Assembly (NCBI GenBank): GCA_964036275.1
Contig: OZ038436.1
Span: 9,640,147 to 9,704,146 of the forward strand
DNA from: Litoditis marina
Taxonomy: Eukaryota > Nematoda > Chromadorea > Rhabditida > Rhabditidae
Direction of reading: 5' to 3'
DNA: 64,000 nucleotides
Position numbers and translations under genes: made by a program. Numbering within the stretch: the first letter of the stretch is position 1; each line of letters begins with the position of its first letter. The notes under the pieces are model-generated. The model was not told where the DNA came from and ran no database searches. It saw only the letters and a program-made list of their open reading frames with translations. Of the stretch, positions 1 through 10,842 are shown in pieces.

Positions 1-918
1 GTCGGAACCTCTCAAAATTGATTGGAATAGTTTTTGATACTTAGTCAGAAATGTATGCAACTCTTACAATTATAATTTTCGCGAAAACGACCATTCTAGC
101 CCCTGTCTACATTTTGACCTCGTGACGTCGCAAAATTACACGTTTTTCCACGTCGATGGTCGGAACCTCTCAAAATTCATTGGAATAGTTTTTGATACTT
201 AGTCAGAAATGTATGGAACTCTTACTATTTTAATTTTTGCGAAAGCGACCATTCTAGCCCCTGTCTACATTTCGACCTCGTGACGTCGCAAAATTACACG
301 TTTTTCCACGTCGATGGTCGGAACCTCTCAAAATTGATTGGAATAGTTTTTGATACTTAGTCAGAAATGTATGGAACTCTTACTATTATAATTTTTGCAA
401 AAACGACCATGCTAGCCCCTGTCTACATTTCGACCTCGTGACGTCGCAAAATTACACGTTTTTCTACGTCGATGGTGGGAACCTCTCAAAATTGATTGGA
501 ATAGTTTTTGATACTTAGTCCAAAATTTATGAAACTCTTACAAATACAATTTTCGCGAAAACGACCATTCTAGCCCCTGTCTACAATTCGACCTCGTGAC
601 GTCGCAAAATTACACGTTTTTTCACGTCGATGGTCGGAACCTCTCAAAATTGATTGGAATAGTTTTTGATACTTAGTCAGAAATGTATGAAACTCTTACA
701 AATACAATTTTCGCGAAAACGACCATTCTAGCCCCTGTCTACATTTCGACCTCGTGACGTCGCAAAATTACACGTTTTTTCACGTCGATGGTCGGCACCT
801 CTCAAAATTGATTGGAATAGTTTTCGATACTTAGTCAGAAATGTATAAAACTCTCACAATTAAAATTTTCGCGAAAACGACCATTCTAGCCCCTGTCTAC
901 ATTTCGACCTCGTGACGT
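1..918. repeat. 158-bp satellite, 5.8 copies
   Basis: Six head-to-tail units begin at 1, 159, 317, 475, 633 and 791, exactly 158 bp apart; the last stops at 918. Units differ by a few substitutions and hold no open frame. Each carries a TTCGCGAAAACGACCAT-like core and a GTGACGTCGC motif. The array runs off the left edge, so its full size is unknown. Homology to gene copy B starts right after the array, so the array abuts gene copy A. Confidence 0.95.
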
Positions 919-1182
919 TAAACACTGTTTTCACGACAGCAATAGAATAGGAAACAAGAATGGTGATTCAAGTACAAAGAACGAACTAAAACCGACATAC
1001 AATGCAACAAATCATACAAAAGGAGAAGTAGGTATAGGACGAGAGAATTGCACAGACCAGTCAGAAGATTTGTAAAATTATGCGTTTAACCGTAATCTAC
1101 GAGAGACAATATCAACCAAGGTTGAGCCAAGAAGAGCACTGGACCAATCGAACCCGTACAAATGGAATCGGGCACACCCCGA

Positions 1183-1328
1183 CTAAAGCAACCAGGATAG
1201 TAAGCTACCGGGCAAAACTCGACTGTCGCGGGAGGCAAGAATAGACACAGTAGGGATGTTGCTGTCACGGGATGAGAGTAGATTCCGGAATAGGCTCGTT
1301 CCTCGCAGATACTTCGCAGAGAGAGCGA
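1183..1328 (-). pseudogene. Gene copy A, terminal exon (separated from the rest by the LTR element)
   Basis: Read on the minus strand, this exon follows a TTTTCAG acceptor (1331-1329), runs 1328-1183 and ends in TAG. It is the paralogue of the terminal exon of copy B (4385-4216): both start in phase 1 and share KYLRGTSLF / KFLRGTSLF, then SRD, then VSI-ASRD and LLP-like motifs, with mostly conservative changes. That supports a former coding role. Exons 2-4 of copy A lie at 12099-11054, so the 9-kb LTR element now occupies the intron between them. Function unknown; copy A looks decayed at its 5' end. Confidence 0.5.
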
Positions 1329-1419
1329 CTGAAAATTTAAAATGAAGTGAGATAACGAGACATCATCCAGGTATAATTTACAGTTCACACAAATAGACTT
1401 TAATGGTCAGATAGTATAA

Positions 1420-1692
1420 TTAAAAGAAAACAATTTTCCTATAATCAGGCAGGAGCATGGCAGCTTTCACAACCATTATGGAAGGAGAAACAATCTTCCC
1501 AGTTTCCTTGGGTAGATACTCAAACATGAACACGCAGACAGTGATGTCATCAAACTTGGTCAAATAACACTTCAACCAAATGTATTCTTTCGTATTGAAT
1601 TTGGTAGTTTGGTACTGATATGTATAAAGAAACATTGTTGTATTTTTATCGTTAATCCATTTTGTACGTAATCTGTCCATCGTGTTCATCAA
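1420..1692 (-). other. Open stretch inside the last intron of copy A, probably not an exon
   Basis: A 90-codon minus-strand frame is open here. The aligned part of copy B (about 4440-4690) has a long T-run that shifts the frame, stops, and a deletion. The frame is therefore not conserved, and I read it as intron. It could be a copy-A-specific exon, but I see no convincing splice sites. Confidence 0.25.
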
Positions 1693-1996
1693 ATAAACCG
1701 ATTTTACAAAGGAAAGAGCTAACTGAAATGAAGAAGTTGAAAACTTGAGAAAAGGCTTCTATCATGTACGCCTTGAGCACCCTACACATCTACTTCCTAT
1801 CTGTGCTGGTCACTCAAACAGCTGACACATGTTTGATTGCGGGCAGCCGGCTTCGATTAATACACACCCGAAGATATGAGGTTACGGTAGCTGACAACCG
1901 CACTCATTTCCCGCAAGAACGAGCCATCCATCAAATCCTGTCAAGCCACAAGCACTAACTGGCACTACATGGCACCGGCTGGCACCATCTAACACA

Positions 1997-2049
1997 AGTG
2001 ACAGTTCTCATCACAAAGTGACAGTTCTCATCACATCGTGACAGCTCTC
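1997..2049 (+). promoter_or_regulatory. U3 tandem repeats of the 5' LTR
   Basis: A 19-bp unit, AGTGACAGTTCTCATCACA, occurs twice plus a partial third copy, about 60-110 bp upstream of the TATA box. The same array is in the right LTR at 10438-10490. Position and repetition suggest an enhancer; that is inference. Confidence 0.55.
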
Positions 2050-2106
2050 TCGTCAATTCTGATGCCCCGACGACCAACATCAAAGGAGCCGACGTCGAGA
2101 AGAGAG

Positions 2107-2140
2107 TATATAAGCCGGCCCTCCGGCCAGAGAAGTCAGT
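2107..2140 (+). promoter_or_regulatory. TATA box and initiator of the 5' LTR
   Basis: TATATAA at 2107-2113 lies 31 nt upstream of the A in TCAGT (2136-2140), the classic spacing of TATA box and initiator. Between them a GCCGG/CCGGC hairpin can form. This sets the probable U3/R boundary near 2138. Confidence 0.75.
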
Positions 2141-2397
2141 CGAGATGTAACGCCCACCTGCGCAGCTCTGCCTGCTATTCCTATTCCTACTGTATGTCCC
2201 CTCTTTCTCTCAGGGATTACGGTACCGCCGAATCCCTCTTTCATTGATTAAGGTAACTAACTAAGCATAGCCATTCTTCATATTATTATTATTTCATGTT
2301 AACTATACACACAATGAACATATATACACCACACCTGTTCTCATATCTCTAGACTACAAAGTACAAAGTTCAAGCAGGGTAAATCAGAGTCTTGATA

Positions 2398-2415
2398 TGG
2401 AGGTCTTATGAGATT
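2398..2415 (+). other. Candidate primer-binding site
   Basis: TGGAGGTCTTATGAG starts at the first base after the left LTR. TGG complements the CCA end of a tRNA, and the position is right for a minus-strand primer site. I could not name the primer tRNA. Confidence 0.6.
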
Positions 2416-2616
2416 TTTTTGAACTCAAGATAGCTTAAAATACGGAAAGGGACATAATTATCGTTTTTTTCGAATTTACCAAATTATATGTAAAAATTAT
2501 TAGTCATTTCAGCTACTAATATAATATTATTCAACTAAGATAAGATAGTTTCTGAGATTTTTACACAGATAAACTACAGTAAAAAAGCAAAAGCTTTTCA
2601 AATAAACAAGTTTCTA

Positions 2617-2791
2617 GCTCGTAAGGAAAGGGCGTATGACGTCAGATTAGATCCGAAAGTTAGTACAACCTGAAGTTTCGAAAGATTCTAAGGGCTAAAC
2701 GAGTCTAAGAACTGTTGCCCTAACGAAGGACGATGTCTAGTAAGTGGTTCAAATCCACGAACAATCCTTCGTTCTCATAGTTGTCACGAAA
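2617..2791 (+). ncRNA. Structured leader repeat, copy 1
   Basis: First of two ~175-nt repeats in the leader of the LTR element. Helices: AGGGC (2691-2695) with GCCCT (2717-2721); ACGAAGG (2723-2729) with CCTTCGT (2766-2772); GTGG (2744-2747) with CCAC (2755-2758) closing a TTCAAAT loop. In copy 2 the 7-bp stem changes on both sides and still pairs, so the RNA fold looks conserved. The inner hairpin resembles a tRNA T-arm and a pol III B box, but there is no full cloverleaf and no T-run terminator. A packaging, dimerisation or translation element of the retroelement RNA is possible. Confidence 0.55.
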
Positions 2792-2988
2792 AACATTACT
2801 AACTAAGATCCCATAAATAAGTTTAAAGTCTTATAAGAATATCAGGATAGGATATAGAACAATTGAAGAAGAAAAAGCATTACCAGGTAATACTTGAATG
2901 GTGAAAGAAACATTTGAGTCAGGTGAGACAAAGGTGGAAATAGTCCCTATAGATTGTTACTATGTTTGTGCATGTAAACAAAGTGATA

Positions 2989-3164
2989 ACTCGTAGGGAA
3001 AGGGCGTATGACGTCAGATTAGAATCGATAGAAGGCGAAACCGGAAGTTTCGAAAGATTCTGAGGGCGAAACGATTCTAAGAACTGTTGCCCTCACGGAA
3101 GACATCTGTCTTGTAAGTGGTTCGAATCCACAAACAGGCTTCCGTACACATAGTTCTCAAGAAA
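2989..3164 (+). ncRNA. Structured leader repeat, copy 2
   Basis: Second copy, 372 nt downstream of the first. Helices: AGGGC (3063-3067) with GCCCT (3089-3093); ACGGAAG (3095-3101) with CTTCCGT (3139-3145); CTGT (3106-3109) with ACAG (3134-3137); GTGG (3117-3120) with CCAC (3128-3131) around TTCGAAT. GGTTCGAATCC at 3119-3129 is a perfect B-box match. The interval 3165-3800 holds no recognisable gene. Confidence 0.55.
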
Positions 3165-4215
3165 AGTGTAATTAACTTAGAAAGTAAGTATAATAGTTAG
3201 GAAAGCAGTTTTGTAAGCCCAACTAAGACAGCAGTAATAAAACACACAGAACAACCAAGACAAGAAAGAAGAAGAACAATCAAAAGCGAATCGGGACGGC
3301 CAAATCAAGAAATGAAGCTATGAGGAAAGTACTGTACCTCGATCTCGATAATGGCGTAGGTAACAACTAACATGAAACTTAACAGTTGTCTGTGTCTCAC
3401 TACTTCCACAACTTCAGTGAATTGCATGATCACTTTTGAGCTCCTATATACACCAGTTTGATATCATCTATAGGTGTCGCTCTGGGTTATCGTGCTTCAA
3501 TCGAAAATGGTTGTAGTTTGGTTATGGTAAGCCTATACCATAGTAGGACGAAGACTATCTGATTATCAGGACTAAAACAGAATATGAAATAAATCCAGTT
3601 CTTTAGTAAAATATGTCCAACGGATTTTGAACACACTTATAACTCGATAATAATAAGGAAGAGTGGATTTCTTTTACAAACAAGGATTTAACCAATCTCT
3701 TATCCATGCAATAGCAAAATGTTTCACTCCAAATTGTCTCTTTTAAGAAATAGCAATTTCTGAATCTCTTGCTCTCGAACCAAAGTGAAACTACTTAAAC
3801 TTCACAATCATAACCCAATACCTTTTTTAGGAATAGTTTCTGAACACTCATAACACAACATTCATTCATGAATTTAATAACAATAATAATAAAATGAGGA
3901 AACCATCGGTAAAGCGCAGGAGAGAGAAAGTCTAACACTTCAGTGAAGAAACACAAGAAAAAAGGAAGGCAGCTAAACACATCTGTTTTTCTTTTACAAC
4001 TGGAACAAAATGGGAGGAAAAATGAAAACGCAAGCCCAAAGAATGAATTAGAACCAACACAGCACAAAAAGTCACACAAATGGAGACGTGGGTACAGAGC
4101 GGGAGACGGGCGAAGACCAAACATCAGATCTGTAGTATGACGCGTCTAAGCACAATTTACGTGACATAACGTCAAACAGGGTAGAGCCGAGCAGGGCACT
4201 GGTCTTGTCGAAACC

Positions 4216-6330
4216 CTAAAGATGGAAGCGGCAACACCCTGACAATAACCATGTAAAAAGGTTTCCGGGCAGTAGACGGCCATCCCGAGAAGCAGAAATA
4301 GAAACCAGGGGGATTCTACAATCACGGGACTTCAAGAAACTCCAGAACAAACTTGTTCCCCGCAAGAATTTCACAGGGAGCTCGACTGGAAATGAAAAAA
4401 AAAATGAAATGAGACAACGAGACATCAGTCAGGTATAATTTACAGTTCACACAAATCATTTTCCATCCCCTATAATCCGAGAGACAGGACAACCTTCACA
4501 ACCAACATGGAAATGATGCCATCAAACATGGTAAATTGACACTTCATCCATGTTATCTCTTTCATATTATACACTGATATGTATTAAGAAATGTTGTTGT
4601 ACTTTCATCAAAAAAAAACCCATTTTATACGTAACCTGCCCACCGTGTTTATGAAATCAACCGCTCCTACAAAGGAAAGAGCTAACTGTAGTGAAGAAGT
4701 TATAAAGAAAAGGACTTCTCAAACATTATCTGATGGAACTGCAAGTTCAGAAGTTAAGAGCAGAGAAATGTGTATTTTTTTCCCAAACTGAATCAAGCCA
4801 TTAAGGATAATCACAAATAACTTCAAAGTTATGACCTCTTCTCTCACTATGAAACAATCGGCACAAATTGTTTTCTAAAAGAAACACTACCTTTTACTCC
4901 CATCTCAACCCAAAATAACTAAACAACAGTACCTGAGACCCAGCATTCCAAATCGCGCAAATAGGCGAGAACAGTGTGCTCACTAGGAGCCAGCGAAATT
5001 CCAAGATGAGAAACCATTCCGTCCATTAACGTACAAACCAGACCACGCTCTGCCTGAAAAGTATGTATACATAATCAGGAACAGACAACCAAAACATAGT
5101 TTGACAAGTCACCAGCATAATTACTAACAACGATAAACTGCTCTCGAAATGATTTACGGAAAACACAAAATGTGACGGAACAGATATAGAATAAAGAATC
5201 AATGAGTTGGTTATTTCCGTGACTTACAGAGAAGCAAAATAATCCCCTCCCGATATAAGAAAAATAAAATTAAAATCTAACAGGGAAGAAAATGAAAAGG
5301 GAAACTAAAGTTCCTCACCGTATAAGCAGAGAGAGTTCTTCCATCCTTTAGTAAACTATGAAGAGTTGTCGTACGTTCATCAGGGACCTGAAAATGAGTA
5401 ATGCCACATTTTTCGCTGTACTCTTTTTTGCTGTTTACTCACAAAAACAGGCTCAGAAACGACTACAGCTATAATACCAATACAGCTGAAAGTAAAACAT
5501 GCACAAGGTCTACGTTAGTTCAAAGTCGGCTATATTCCACCAAACAGAATGAAGAGGAAGAAATATAGTCGCCATATTTCTTGCTGAGACTCTACAGTAC
5601 ACTTTCAAAATTTGAATGCAGAAATTATAAACAATTCTGATAATATTACCGTCATTAAAATAGACTTGAAGTTCAGTAATATTACTGTAGGAGTTTCAGT
5701 AGGAATGAAAAGAGTACACAACACCGCAAACAAAAAACCTTATATTTCAGAATACAAATAGAAAATGATAAGATTAGGTGAATTTAAAAAAATAGGTGAA
5801 TAACAAATGAGACGATTTAAACGTACCAAGGAAATCAAAGTGGCCTCAATATGTTCTTCCTGGGGAAGCTCTTCTTGAACAGGTTCCTGAGGTGGACAAA
5901 GTTCCACCCCCAGTGCCCAATTGTCCCCGGGAGTCCCGAGAGGAAGCCAAACATTGCGGATCTATAAACAATCTATAGAGAACAGAAAAACTAAAAGAGA
6001 AAGAGACAGGAGAAAGGGAAGGAGAAACGGATAATTTAGGACAAAGAGCAGCAGATAAGGAGGAACTAACAAATTTCAGACAATCCACTCATCCTCATCA
6101 ACTAACATCATTATCATTTTTTCTCAAGGGAAGACGAATTTACTAATTTACACAACCCAAGAACATTAAGCACCACCTGAAAACAAAATTTAGTATTGAT
6201 CGAAAACTGAGTAGAGAATGAAAATATAATTGAACGAAGGAGATACACATACTTCATCCGCGATTCTCATCTCCGCCTCCAAGCCCTGAATAAGCCGAAG
6301 AAAGTCGATGGCAGGAAGATAGTCGGACAT
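4216..6330 (-). CDS. Gene copy B: unrecognised five-exon protein, 190 aa
   Basis: Exons on the minus strand: 6330-6253, 5961-5827, 5387-5319, 5053-4933 and 4385-4216, all with GT/AG ends and closing in frame (573 nt). The protein starts MSDYLPAIDFLRLIQ; exon 2 is proline- and glutamate-rich (ELCPPQEPVQEELPQEE), and exon 4 has EHTVLAYLRDLE. No signal peptide or membrane segment is seen, and I recognise no family. Support comes from copy A, which keeps the same splice sites and phases for exons 3, 4 and the terminal exon, with replacement patterns typical of coding sequence. The start lies 4 nt after a TTTTTCAG acceptor (6337-6335), fitting trans-splicing or a 5' UTR exon. The gene sits inside the LTR element, antisense to it, with its introns intact. 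Confidence 0.6.
4719..4738 (-). CDS. Possible alternative last exon of copy B
   Basis: After a CTTGCAG acceptor, 4738-4719 adds GVPSDNV and a TGA when joined to exon 4 (phase 1). Copy A has the equivalent at 10862-10843 (GVPSDRV, TGA). Conservation of acceptor, frame and stop in both copies hints at a short isoform of 140 aa. The evidence is thin because the exon is only 20 nt. Confidence 0.3.
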
Positions 6331-7050
6331 TCTCCTGAAAAAGAAACACAGATACAAATAGTCAGTACCAAGAAATAAAAGGGAAACGAGGAGGCAAACT
6401 TAGTCCCAGAGAGAAGAGTAACCTAGATAATAGAGAAAAGCCTAGAAGAGATAGGAAACAAAAAGGGATAACTATTACCAACAAAACTAGAATGAGAGAA
6501 TAAAAGAGTAGAGAAGTCACTACGAGAATAAGAAAAAAACAGCACACAATGAACACACACCTTCCCAAAACAAAATGAGGATTGAGCAGGAGTAAAGACA
6601 GGGGGCGGAGCTGACCTGTACAACAAAGCAGGTATACGGTGTCATAGAATCATTAGGGATAAGAAATAAGTTGTATAAAACAAAATAAGCTTACAGAGAA
6701 CAGAAATAGCACATAGAGGAGAACAAACGATAGGAGAGTAACCAATTTTCTTATTCACTATATTGCTTCGTAATAGTTTTGGGAGAACCCAATGTTTGAT
6801 ATCAATTTTGACCACTGATACTGGAATGAACTACACAGATTTATAATTTCTGATGTAGATGATTCTTGGATGAGAATATTCCTCTGTGTCGTGCAAAGAT
6901 AGTAAGCAAGCACCAATCACTTTGATGGGCTCAGGATGAAACCTGCAGCAGACACTTGAAAAAGTAGGTTAAGAAGATTGCTCAGACGCTAAATAGGCAA
7001 TTAGGACCTTTAAGTAGGTTATTGTAATTTGGGAAATATTTATAGACACT

Positions 7051-7093
7051 GTTCTCGAGTGTGCCCCGAAGGGAAAGGCGGCACACAGAGAAC
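7051..7093. other. Perfect two-part hairpin
   Basis: GTTCTC-GA-GTGTGCC pairs with GGCACAC-A-GAGAAC across a 15-nt loop. It lies upstream of copy B, and I see no counterpart near copy A. A second, 7-bp hairpin (CCATTGC/GCAATGG) is at 7274-7291. Role unknown. Confidence 0.5.
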
Positions 7094-7479
7094 CAACGCA
7101 CGATTTTTAAGAATGTACTACCCAAATTCATAATTTTTGAGGTAGTTGATTTGATTGAATAATTAAGATAGCAATTATGTCAGAAATTGGAGAATGAACT
7201 GCACAAATTTATAATTTTTGAAGCAGAAGATTCGATAGATACAAATAAGTGAAAATTTGGCAGGGGACGAGTTCCCATTGCATGGGCAATGGTTTGGTTA
7301 TAAGGATATTTATAATAAGAATAGTTGACGAAGAAGTGAGATATGATAGAGATGATTTTTTTCCCGAATTTAAACTGATATAATGAACAAGCCAAGACTC
7401 GTCATACGCATAAAGTAATTAACTTTTGGTTCGAAAAACATAAAATGGAATAAAAAGAGCTTCTAATATTAAAATTGAT

Positions 7480-7600
7480 ACGTCCGAGATACGTCCGTGA
7501 ATTGTCCGAGATACGTTCGTGAAATGTCCGTGATACGTCCGTGAAATGTCCGTGATACGTCCGTGAATTGTTCGTGAATTGTCCGTGATATGTCCGTGAG
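7480..7600. repeat. 11-bp minisatellite
   Basis: About eleven imperfect units alternate between CGTCCGTGATA and TGTCCGTGAAA/T. The minus strand is open through it only because of the repeat. It lies in the LTR-element interior. From 7601 to 10186 I see no convincing gene, only AT-rich sequence with a few short palindromes such as AAACGATAAAATCGTTT near 10027. Confidence 0.85.
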
Positions 7601-10186
7601 TTTAGACATTTAGTGTTATTCCCATACACGTATTATATAAAATTTCTGTCATCCACCTATATATATTTACCTCCTAATAAACCACAAGCCAATGGGAACT
7701 CATGTCGCCAATGATCGTTCAGGGAAAATAGTATTAAAAGAAAAAGGCAATAACTCGAAATTGGAAAACTTCAGAGACGTCTGAAACAGTTAGAAAATTT
7801 CTCGAAAAATAGTCGAAACCATAGTAACCCGTCATTAACTAGGAAAAATATCACACTATGAAGAGCGAGTAACGAAAGATCGAAGGTAACACAAATCCAA
7901 TACTCTCCGATATAGCAAAGAACAGATGTTCTTTTTTCAAAATTTTCTTCAAAAGACGTTCTTCAAAAGACAGAAAGTTCTCCAGCACGTTACCAGAACG
8001 AGAATTAACGTTGTACAAGAAAAGTATCAATTTGTATCACAAGTACCGTATTATGGTCAAGTCATACGAAGAGCTTTTCACCTATAGTGTATCTCCAATA
8101 ATTCATAATAAGACAACAGTCAGAACAGCTCTCATACCACACAGAGAAGTGCACAAAAAATAAATGAATGAACCAAACTTTTGCTAATGTGGCACGAGCT
8201 CAGATAATCGAATGGCTGTAGGCGCAGTAACCTGTCGGTAACTTGATTCAATACCTAGCGCTAGCTAAAGTTCAGTTCGGGCTCATGGGCAGCTTCCAAA
8301 ACTATTGACTTCACTCACTAGAGTGCACTTAGGATGAAACCATCAAATTCATTAATGAGTGGAAACAAACGGTACCTGAGAAGAGCTGAAACAAACAACT
8401 GTTTCTACTCCCAAAATGAACGTTTAACTTCGTGGTTTTCACAGAATGTATCTAAACTAGCTACAATGTTATGACTGGTTTTATCATGAACAAATATCAA
8501 AAAGCACTTACTAAATATATGACCGTACGTAAAATAAGTACGGAAAAGAAATCAGAACTCAGTGGTTGTTAGATAGCAGTAGCAAACTTGAAAAAGAAGT
8601 AACTGACTAGTCGAGTTTTTTTTTGCGAAATAGGCAGAATAGAACTTTACGTCACACAAAGAGAGTCATCACCTCAGAACACTTGAAGTGGTTCGATAGT
8701 TCTATATCCTCTATGCAAAATGAACATGTAGCACATCAAAATGATTGATTTTCATCAAAATTTTGATTAAACGGAAGCAGTTTCAGAAACTACTTTCATA
8801 TAAGTGTTTCTAATGTTCGAACCGGTTTGAGGAAGGTTGAGGAAACATAACTACACTAACACTAAGTAGCACTTAGTTAAGGTTTTTCCGAAAAGTTTGA
8901 CTTTGAAAACAAATATTAAATAAGTGAGAGAAATGAAAAAAAAGACAAACAATGACTAGAAGCGGCAACAGAGAAGAGAATTATTCGACTAACTGTGATT
9001 GCCAGCACCACTGCTTCCCTTCATCCTCACTCTGGCTCACACCTGAGTATTTTAGATAAGCAAACTACAATACGGCTGCCCAACGGGAGATTGTCACATT
9101 ACAACTGAGAACGAAAAGGAAAACGATAGAGCAGAAAGAGTAGGCAGATTTCTGACAACAAAAAGTGGTGATCTGTCAACGAGACAAGCTCGGATGAGAA
9201 TTCTTCACTTCAGTGAGAATTCACTACGAGGAACGGAAGAGCAAACGTACAGGCTGCTGACAAATAGCAACTAGGAATGGACGGAGAATGATTCGAACCA
9301 AATATCAACCGAAAGCAGGAAAATATCGAAAACTCGAAACGTCAAGGTTTTCGAGAAAGACAAAGTGCGCATGCCGAAAGGCTGAGCATGTGGAAAGTCA
9401 AAGCTAGCAATCCGGAACTTATGTGAAAGTGGACACTGTGACGAGATTGACATAAACTTCTCAAACTTTACACTACATTTTGTCAGCAACTCGAGATAGA
9501 CCAGACACTACACATCAAGGATCGAAACGTGCTTCGACTACACGAACAAGCAAACCGAAAAATCAAGGATGCGCGGTTATGAACGACAACGACGGCAGCA
9601 GAGTAGACACAACAGAATAATGAAATACTTCTGAAGAAGGAAATATAACGATGAGCATAATACATATTTTGCGATCCTTTTATCGTAGACTACAAATTTT
9701 CTCATAAATTTATGCTCAAATCAATTTTTCAAGTAAGCATCACCTATTTTTTCAGAGTAGTTTATTCCTAGTTTGATTGTTGAGATTTTAATATGTATTG
9801 TTCGCAATTGTATTCTCATTTTTTAGAAACCTAGTTTAACCAACATCAATATTACCTGTCGTAAGAACACCTTGAGACAGTTGACTTCATTGTAGCATGT
9901 TTTATGTATAGAGAGTTGTATAACTATCACAGGAAATGGCTACTAGGTAAATTAACTGTATACTAAATTAGATCGATGAGAGTATCACAACGGCTACCAC
10001 GTTATTGTAGAAGGTCACTAAGTTGCTTGCAAACGATAAAATCGTTTCTCGCAAACTGCCTCTATACTTTGCCAAAACAGCCCCTTATGTCTGCCTTTGC
10101 CTCAGGTATGCAGATTCTGGTCTCTACCGTACAGGTTCAAAGAAGGATACTCTTATTTTTTTGTAATCGCTCGAGGGCGAGCTATC

Positions 10187-10200
10187 TGAAAGAGGGGGGA
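10187..10200 (+). other. Polypurine tract
   Basis: TGAAAGAGGGGGGA ends at the base before the right LTR. A purine run here is the expected plus-strand primer and fixes the element's orientation as plus. Confidence 0.8.
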
Positions 10201-10838
10201 TATCATGTACGCCTTGAGCACCCAACACATCTATTTCCTATCTGTGCTGGTCACTCAAACAGCTGACACATGTTCGATTGCGGGCAGCCGGCTTCGATTA
10301 ATACACACCCGAAGATATGAGGTTACGGTAGCTGACAACCGCACTCATTTCCCGCAAGAACGAGCCATTCATCAAATCCTGTCAAGCCACAAGCACTAAC
10401 TGGCACTACATGGCACCGGCTGGCACCATCTAACACAAGTGACAGTTCTCATCACAAAGTGACAGTTCTCATCACATCGTGACAGCTCTCTCGTCAATTC
10501 TGATGCCTCGACGACCAACATCAAAGGAGCCGACGTCGAGAAGAGAGTATATAAGCCGGCCCTCCGGCCAGAGAAGTCAGTCGAGATGTAACGCCCACCT
10601 GCGAAGCTCTGCCTGCTATTCCTATTCCTACTGTATGTCCCCTCTTTCTCTCAGGGATTACGGTACCGCCGAATCCCTCTTTTATTGATTAAGGTAACTA
10701 ACTAAGCATAGCCATTCTTCATATTATTATTGTGTTATGTTAACTATACACACAAAGAACATATATACACTACTCCTGTTCTCATATCTCTAGACTACAA
10801 AGTACAAAGTTCAAGCGGGGTAAATCAGAGTCTTGATA
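10201..10838 (+). repeat. 3' LTR (638 bp)
   Basis: Same length as the left LTR. TATA box at 10548-10554 and initiator A at 10579, again 31 nt apart; U3 repeats at 10438-10490. On its right the CTTC target duplication (10839-10842) directly abuts the candidate stop codon of copy A (10845-10843). Transcription of copy A would therefore run antisense into this LTR, while the LTR promoter points toward copy A. Confidence 0.93.
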
Positions 10839-10842
10839 CTTC

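Larger units (their letters stand above)
1760..2397 (+). repeat. 5' LTR (638 bp)
   Basis: Nearly identical to 10201-10838, with roughly 14 differences by eye (~98%), so insertion was fairly recent. It contains the U3 repeats, TATA box and initiator described separately. The small ORFs inside it are present only because both LTRs share the sequence. I found no AATAAA. Confidence 0.93.
1760..10838 (+). mobile_element. 9,079-bp LTR retroelement lacking gag/pol, carrying gene copy B
   Basis: Two 638-bp LTRs (1760-2397, 10201-10838) bound the element. They start TATCATGTACG and end CTTGATA, so TATCA/TGATA form 5-bp inverted termini. The 4-bp target duplication CTTC is at 1756-1759 and 10839-10842. 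TGG follows the left LTR directly (primer site), and a purine tract ends exactly at the right LTR. Flanks at 1756 and 10842 join to a continuous alignment with copy B, so the target was the last intron of gene copy A. No gag, protease, RT or integrase frame is visible in the 7.8-kb interior, so it is non-autonomous (LARD-like). The interior holds two structured leader repeats, a ~3.4-kb block with gene copy B on the opposite strand, and a minisatellite. Gypsy or BEL ancestry cannot be told. Confidence 0.85.

Noticed and set aside
1764..1958. 64-codon frame repeated at 10205-10399
   Set aside because: It lies in the LTR U3 region and is shared only because the LTRs are duplicates.
2723..3145. 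Leader hairpins as tRNA genes
   Set aside because: They have a 7-bp stem and a T-arm-like loop but no D or anticodon arm and no T-run terminator.
4216..4425. Independent 69-codon gene starting at ATG 4425
   Set aside because: The conserved acceptor before 4385 and alignment with copy A show this is the terminal exon of a larger gene.
7480..7600. CRISPR-like array
   Set aside because: 11-bp contiguous units without spacers, in a eukaryotic genome: a minisatellite.
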